Below are positions 58,969-64,000 of a stretch of DNA of 64,000 bases, piece after piece. This DNA is from Hymenopus coronatus (Eukaryota; Arthropoda; Insecta; Mantodea; Hymenopodidae), in NCBI GenBank assembly GCA_030762935.1, contig CM060900.1, forward strand, positions 387,027,132 through 387,091,131. The letters run 5' to 3'. The notes below the pieces were generated by a model. The model saw only the letters and a program-made list of their open reading frames with translations, was not told where the DNA came from and did not search any database. A program made the translations under genes and the position numbers. Numbering within the stretch: position 1 is the stretch's first letter; each line of letters opens with the position of its first letter.

Positions 58969-59500
58969 ACAGACTACAAACAAGTTCCAATACCCATGCG
59001 ATATACACACCCACACTCACACAACATACAGCCTCATCCACATACACCTACAAACACCACACACACCCGCAGTACATAACCCAATGTACATACGCCCGCA
59101 CAACATATATTTTATTCATACCCACACAGCATACACTCGCACACAAAAAGCACATTAGTCACACACTCACACATAATGCATCCATGCACTCCCATACACA
59201 TAGTAATGAACCATTCTGTTAAATAAATTCATTAAAAAGGTACCCGTTCACATACACAAAGATAACGACAACCACATCAACAAAAATATCACGCCCAAAT
59301 CCTATACACATACCAGTACACACAACATACAGCCCATATATGCACTTTCATACACACGTGAGCACATAAACACACACAGATAAACACATAAATACTCCCT
59401 CAGGTACACAACATACACATACTCAAATGTGCACCACACATATAGCCCCACATCTACACAACATACGCTCACACACATACATACATTCGCATACAAAGGA
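58680..59500. repeat. CA-rich degenerate tract, ~820 bp, with (CA)n core
   Basis: The plus strand is built mostly of 'cacaca', 'acatacac' and 'acccaca' words. A cleaner (CA)n stretch lies at 58,934-58,967. Frames of 88-98 codons on both strands here (His/Thr-rich or Cys/Val-rich) follow from the repeat and are not genes. Confidence 0.9.
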
Positions 59501-60624
59501 AACTCGTTATATATTGTAGGATATGTGTGTAGGCTTCACCTTTTTTCTCAAATTATATTTTGATATAACATTTTTTTTGGAGCTGTGAATAAAAGGAAAA
59601 GAATATCTACTATTTTCAATATAATTTCATTTCTCTAACAATAACCTTGTTTGATCTGTGTTAGAGGTGTGACTTTAACATATTAAAGCAAATTGGTTTT
59701 ATTTTCTGAACATCACTTTTAGAATTCTTTAGTTTGCGAGAGTTCAGTGGCCCTATCCGCGTCATTTGCAAATCCTCCGTTTGCATGGATTTTACCCATG
59801 TGTTTCGAGTCTCCAAATATTTGCGGTGTAATGAATGTTGAGATTTGTGTATTTGTATTTGCACAAACGCTTTTGGTTTGAATCAACAAACTTTGTCAGC
59901 AACTGCTGACTTATTATTGTGTGGTGTTTATCTCTAAACCTGGTACAGAAATAGTTTCGCGTATTCGCGCAAAGAACCCAACAAGTTCACTGTCGCTGTG
60001 ACTGGGGTGTTAAAGTAAGGATTAGTGTAACGCGGATGTTTGAGAGTTTGAAATATGCACTCTTTGGCTGTATTTGATTTAAGTGCTTTTTTTTGGAATT
60101 TCCCCCCTTTTTTTTCTTATAGTCTTTGGCAGCTACAGGGGGATATATAGGTATGGCCAAAATCCACAAATTCGTTATATCCATATCTGATTTATTTTTA
60201 AAATTTACGGAAGCTAACGCTTTCATTTAGCTATACAATTCTATGTAAAGCACAACGAATACTGCATTTAATTTGGTCGTCACTGCTGGTAGGAGTCTAT
60301 GATTTGTATGCTAACAATTATGTCATCTCCCGCTCCATTTCTCATTAAAGGTGTGAATGGTTGAATCAATAATGTTTAATCCTAATCTGGCTAATTCGTT
60401 CTAATGTACATTATTGCTTGAAACTTCTCTAAAAACAAAATCAGTTCACGTACAATACGAATAAGAAAATAGACATAATTTGGAACGACATATTTTGCAG
60501 CAAAATAATATTGTAGCTATCAATATTTTGATGAAAAATATGCAGTTTGTCACTCTTAATGTACCTGAAATATAGCATGTTTATAGTGCTTGTATTTGTG
60601 CCAAGATACCCCTAGAGTTAGGCC
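59501..60624. other. Unannotated stretch
   Basis: No gene or element recognised. Minus frames of 67 and 79 codons are lysine/asparagine-rich and without motif. Confidence 0.4.
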
Positions 60625-61501
60625 CTATTGAAGTATCAAACTTGGAATTTAATTTCAGTACCTTCCAAGGATGTGACACGAAAATTTTCAGGAAAATCCC
60701 TTCTCCCCAATTACCCTTTACATAGAAAATTTTACCAAAATATTGATTTACTCAAAAATGGCTCTGACGATTTAGGCATAGCCTCTGAAGACCTCTTCAT
60801 TCTGGATCACTGGTAAACCGTAAGAGATAGACAAATACCTACTAAATAAAAAATGTAGATTTCATTAAGACACAAACTTTATCTCATGTGCATTTCTCCC
60901 CTTTCTTTATTTATTTGTAGAGTTAACCGTTTCCGATATATTCCGTGTTAACTAGTGTAAGCTTTAAGGTACTTCATTTTTCTCAAAGTTTAGTCATTTT
61001 TCTTTTCGTCTCACGTTTGTTCTACTTCTGAGCAAGTACACAGCACCAATTTTCAATGTTTCACATAGCGACTAGCTTTTAAAGGATTTTACTATTGCTT
61101 TGGCTTTCCTTTACGTCCCTTCTGCTTACGAAGAAACAAGTAATAACACAATGTCTTCTAATGTCTATTTTGATTAGCACAATGTAGATTGCGGCCGCGC
61201 CATGGCCAAGTGGTTAGACCACTCACCTCTCACCTAGACGGCCCAGATTCGATCCCAAGCGTCCGCATGTGAGATTTTTGGTGGACAAAGCGGTGCAGGG
61301 GTGGGTTTTCTCCGGATTCTTCGGTTTTTCGCACCCTCGCATTCCACCGGTGCTCCATCTTCATTTCATGTATCACCAGTATCATCGCCTGCGGTGCCAC
61401 AAATAGTAAGAGCGGGCGTTAAACACTACCAAATAAAACACGATGTAGATAAGAAAAATAATCCTTTTTAAGAAAAGGTTGCGGAACAGCTAAAGAAAGT
61501 C
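60625..61501 (-). mobile_element. RepA element, copy 8, interrupted by a SINE
   Basis: The minus-strand RepA runs from about 60,625 ('gtatcaaacttggaattt' half-hairpin) to 61,189 and resumes at 61,439 after a SINE. It ends at a worn terminus GCTAAAGAAAGTC (61,489-61,501). The right ~150 bases of the family are missing. A 62-codon plus-strand frame (60,628-60,816) lies in the recurring antisense frame. Confidence 0.85.
61190..61438 (+). mobile_element. tRNA-derived SINE, family C, inserted in RepA copy 8
   Basis: Best family C copy. The head has A box TGGCCAAGTGG and B box AGATTCGATCC, then 'catgtgagatttttggtgga', 'ttctccggattct', 'gcattccaccggtgctccat' and a short 'accaaataaaa' tail. Flanks CACAATGTAGAT (61,178-61,189) and CACGATGTAGAT (61,439-61,450) are a 12-bp target-site duplication with one mismatch. 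Confidence 0.95.
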
Positions 61502-62599
61502 ATGTGAATGGAACACAGGGTTTTAGAGAAGTGGTCCCAGATATTTTAAATAGAAGTCGTTTGATTTCACGGACCGCAAGATTTCTTCAATTACTATTTT
61601 TAACCCATATTATTCTTTCACATTCTGAAACTTCATTTACTGGTATGATTTTCTTCTAAATTCTTCTGTTTTTCTCTTCTCTTTTTATAATTGCATATTT
61701 AAAATACAGCTTTCTCCGTTTCTTTTCCCAGGAGTTTTTCTAACGTATACATTTCACTTCTTCTTGCCCGTATTTTTGTTTTCTTACCTCCGCATAGTTC
61801 TGGTCTTGCACTTGGATTTTGCTCATGGTTTCGCCGTTTTGTTAAACGAGCAAATAAACACAGCGCCGACAAACTACCCAGGCGGTGGTGTGAAACTGGA
61901 AGAGGGTTTGTATATTGTTTTAAACAGCTTTCATTTTTGGGGTAGCAGCTGTATTTTGTCTGAGCACAGTTTAAGTGCCGAGTTCATGTCTGGCGGAAAA
62001 TGGAGCGTCTTAAAGCATCGTTGTGGAAATTTTTATTTCTTTGCTTGCGGTTTGTTTTCTGCTACAGAAACCATGCGTGTAAGGTATAGGGGTTTATAAT
62101 GCTCTACTGTATACTCAGCTAGCAAAGTTTATCATCAGTTAGAGACTAAGGTGGTGTTTTCCATTTTAATTCTGACATCTCTATTCAAACTTCTTAATAA
62201 ACACTAACCTGGAAAAACAAACGGGAAATAGGTATTCTTCGTTTAATATCGCCCTATAATTCTTTTCACAAATTAAAAACAGACTACTATGTGTAATAAC
62301 AAAAATAATTAATCATGTTATATATTATTTTGTTTTTATTCCCCACAAGTGGGGAATTTCTTGACACAAGTGCCATTTTTTTTGTCAAATATAAATCTAA
62401 TAACAATGCTTTTGATGTTTCTTGTGGCATTAATAACACAATATAAATTACACGGATACGCAATATTATGTCGTATATTCCTTAAAAGGAAAGACAGCGT
62501 GGAATCCAAATCGAATAAAGGCGTGCGCAATGGAAAGCTTGCGCATGACTTCATTTTCCTTCTGTTTTTCCATTTGTGGTAATAGGCTTAGATGATCTC
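61502..62599. other. Unannotated stretch with a 111-codon frame
   Basis: The plus-strand frame at 61,764-62,099 starts with a hydrophobic segment and continues with mixed composition (Gly, Ser, Phe, Leu). I recognise no family, and no intron or polyadenylation context supports a gene. A short perfect hairpin 'ccccacaagtgggg' lies at 62,341-62,354. Confidence 0.35.
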
Positions 62600-62706
62600 T
62601 CTCTATATATGTCCGTTGTTTCTCTTTCTTTTCCTTTCTTTCTCTTTCTCGCCCTCATACTTTCTCTATTTCTCCGACTTTTCCTTTTCTCTCGTTTTCT
62701 CCCATG
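62600..62706. repeat. Polypyrimidine (CT-rich) tract
   Basis: About 100 bases almost entirely of C and T on plus, in irregular 'tttctct' and 'ctttct' words. Confidence 0.88.
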
Positions 62707-62810
62707 TTCTCATCTCCTTGTTGCCGTAATTATGGTCATATGAAATTCAAAAGCTTTTAAAGAAAATAATAGAGAAATAGAGGAATTATTGCAAGAAATA
62801 ATTTCATATG

Positions 62811-63500
62811 TTAGGTGATGCATCTATGAATTTGACCAAAATTGTGAACATTTAAAAAATTATGTTTTTTTTTATAATAAATGAAATGCATTCGGTTCGT
62901 AAAATATATCGTTTTTCCACTTGGGGCACTTTAACCACCAATTATCTGAAGCTATAAATGGGTAGGTGCATGCATCTAGGCACTCCTACTTTAAACCTCA
63001 TTTTCTCGCAAACATTTTCCAACACTTTTCCATATTCAAAATGTCCCACACCATACAATCTTTCACTTATTTGTTTCAGAATGTTTATACTGTCTCTCAA
63101 AAGCACATTAAAGAAAATTTTCATATAGTCTAAGAAACAATGTTCCGATTTTGAGAAATAAATTATTAAATTTGGAGAAACACCAGACCTTTGGACAGTA
63201 GGAAATGTAATCATTTTTCTACACAAATTAAGGTTAATATTAAAGAATATAATAAGATAAATTTACATGTACTATAAAACCCCTTTTTGTGACAATATTT
63301 TTAAAAATGCATCATGCGGCTGATTTTAATTAAAATAATGAAACTGGAAAATAACAAGCTATTATTTTAAAAAGCATAGAATCTAGAAATGGGATGTATG
63401 GAAAAATTATCGCTCTTATTCTGTAGAATAACTGGTTTAAGTTTCAATAAGGCATATTACGTATTGTGAATTTTACAATTTTCACAGATGCATCACCTAA
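62811..63500. mobile_element. MITE with 20-bp terminal inverted repeats, TTAA/GGTGATG family
   Basis: The ends TTAGGTGATGCATCTATGAA (62,811-62,830) and, on the other strand, TTAGGTGATGCATCTGTGAA (63,481-63,500) match at 19 of 20 bases and enclose 690 bp. The body aligns with 18,382-19,100. A 94-codon minus frame (62,942-63,226) is not matched by an open frame in the sister copy, so the element is taken as non-coding. The flank is TTA/TAA-like rather than a clean TTAA duplication. Confidence 0.87.
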
Positions 63501-64000
63501 AACTACACCGCTCAAGACTACTTTTGTCAGCTGACTGTGTTATATTCGTATATCACAGACAGCTTCTGTTCGTGCTTAAAGTTTGTGCGTTGTACATCTC
63601 AGGTGAAAGTTTATTCAATACATCTATATTGTGTGTCTTTTGTTCAATAGCATTCTTGCTATTTTTGCTGTTCCTGTCTTGTTATTACTAAAACACATGT
63701 GTAGACAATTCCACGAGAAATTTCCTGGTATTCACGTTACAGGTAGAGAAGCTGTTAGACATTAGTTTAATAATCCAAGAAGTGAAAACGAAATTTTCTA
63801 ACAGAGGTACACAGGCCAACCATAAGTCACAATCGTTGAAATCTTGAATTGAAATAATAAATCTGTCGCAAATGAACTAATTATTCCCAAGCCGAGAGAA
63901 GACATTTCCTGCCTTCAAATACCGTAGGTGGTAATAGTCTCTTTCCGAAAAGAGTTCAGCGAATAATGTTGTACTCACAAGGCAGATTTTTCCCGAAGCA
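63501..64000. other. Unannotated end of window
   Basis: No feature recognised. Confidence 0.45.

Overview
This 64 kb window is AT-rich eukaryotic DNA with no intact host gene that I can recognise. The longest open frames (about 60-171 codons) are scattered, overlap simple repeats or transposon copies, and show no convincing splice or domain structure. It reads like intergenic or intronic DNA from a large, repeat-rich invertebrate genome. An arthropod is most likely: the tRNA-derived SINEs and the mariner, Tc1, hAT/ZBED and MULE remnants are all typical of insects and chelicerates. The species cannot be fixed from the sequence.

Layout: 0-10 kb holds the edge of a TTAA-type MITE, a 684-bp MITE with TTAA at both ends (1.71-2.40 kb), two SINEs of one family, a copy of an unclassified ~0.85 kb inverted-terminus element (called RepA here), and a decayed mariner-lineage transposase split by a SINE (7.7-9.0 kb). 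At 10-21 kb there are more SINEs, a tandem RepA dimer (15.1-16.8 kb) and a second TTAA/GGTGATG MITE (18.4-19.1 kb). At 21-27 kb a broken MULE transposase on the minus strand sits beside the most striking structure: a ~4.2 kb inverted duplication with ~1.05 kb, roughly 95-97% identical arms (22,706-23,746 and 25,851-26,913) around a 2.1 kb spacer. At 27.5-29.6 kb lies a hAT/ZBED5-type transposase pseudogene cut off by a (GA)n(GACA)n microsatellite. At 31-34 kb there are a SINE, a Tc1-type DD34E transposase remnant and RepA copy 6.

34-44 kb is the emptiest part, with two GC-richer islets and a few SINEs. 44.7-45.5 kb is a tandem array of ~300-bp units, each with a degenerate tRNA-like head, ending in an inverted copy of its own linker. 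45.9-46.1 kb is a near-perfect 2 x 104 bp tandem duplication. 48.3-49.0 kb is a three-SINE cluster. 49.9-52.6 kb has several microsatellites, including a 480-bp AGC-type tract. 54.5-55.3 kb combines a LINE reverse-transcriptase tail with a mariner-lineage fragment. 56.7-61.5 kb holds SINEs with clear target-site duplications, an ~800-bp CA-rich tract and RepA copy 8 carrying an inserted SINE. The window closes with a complete 690-bp MITE with 20-bp terminal inverted repeats (62.8-63.5 kb).

Nothing here works as a gene system; the content is a record of successive transposon and retroposon insertions. The most novel items are the RepA family (eight copies, perfect 13-bp termini in one copy, conserved hairpins and a recurring antisense reading frame), the large inverted duplication, and the tandem tRNA-like array. 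All identifications come from reading the sequence and from recalled family motifs; no database search was run.
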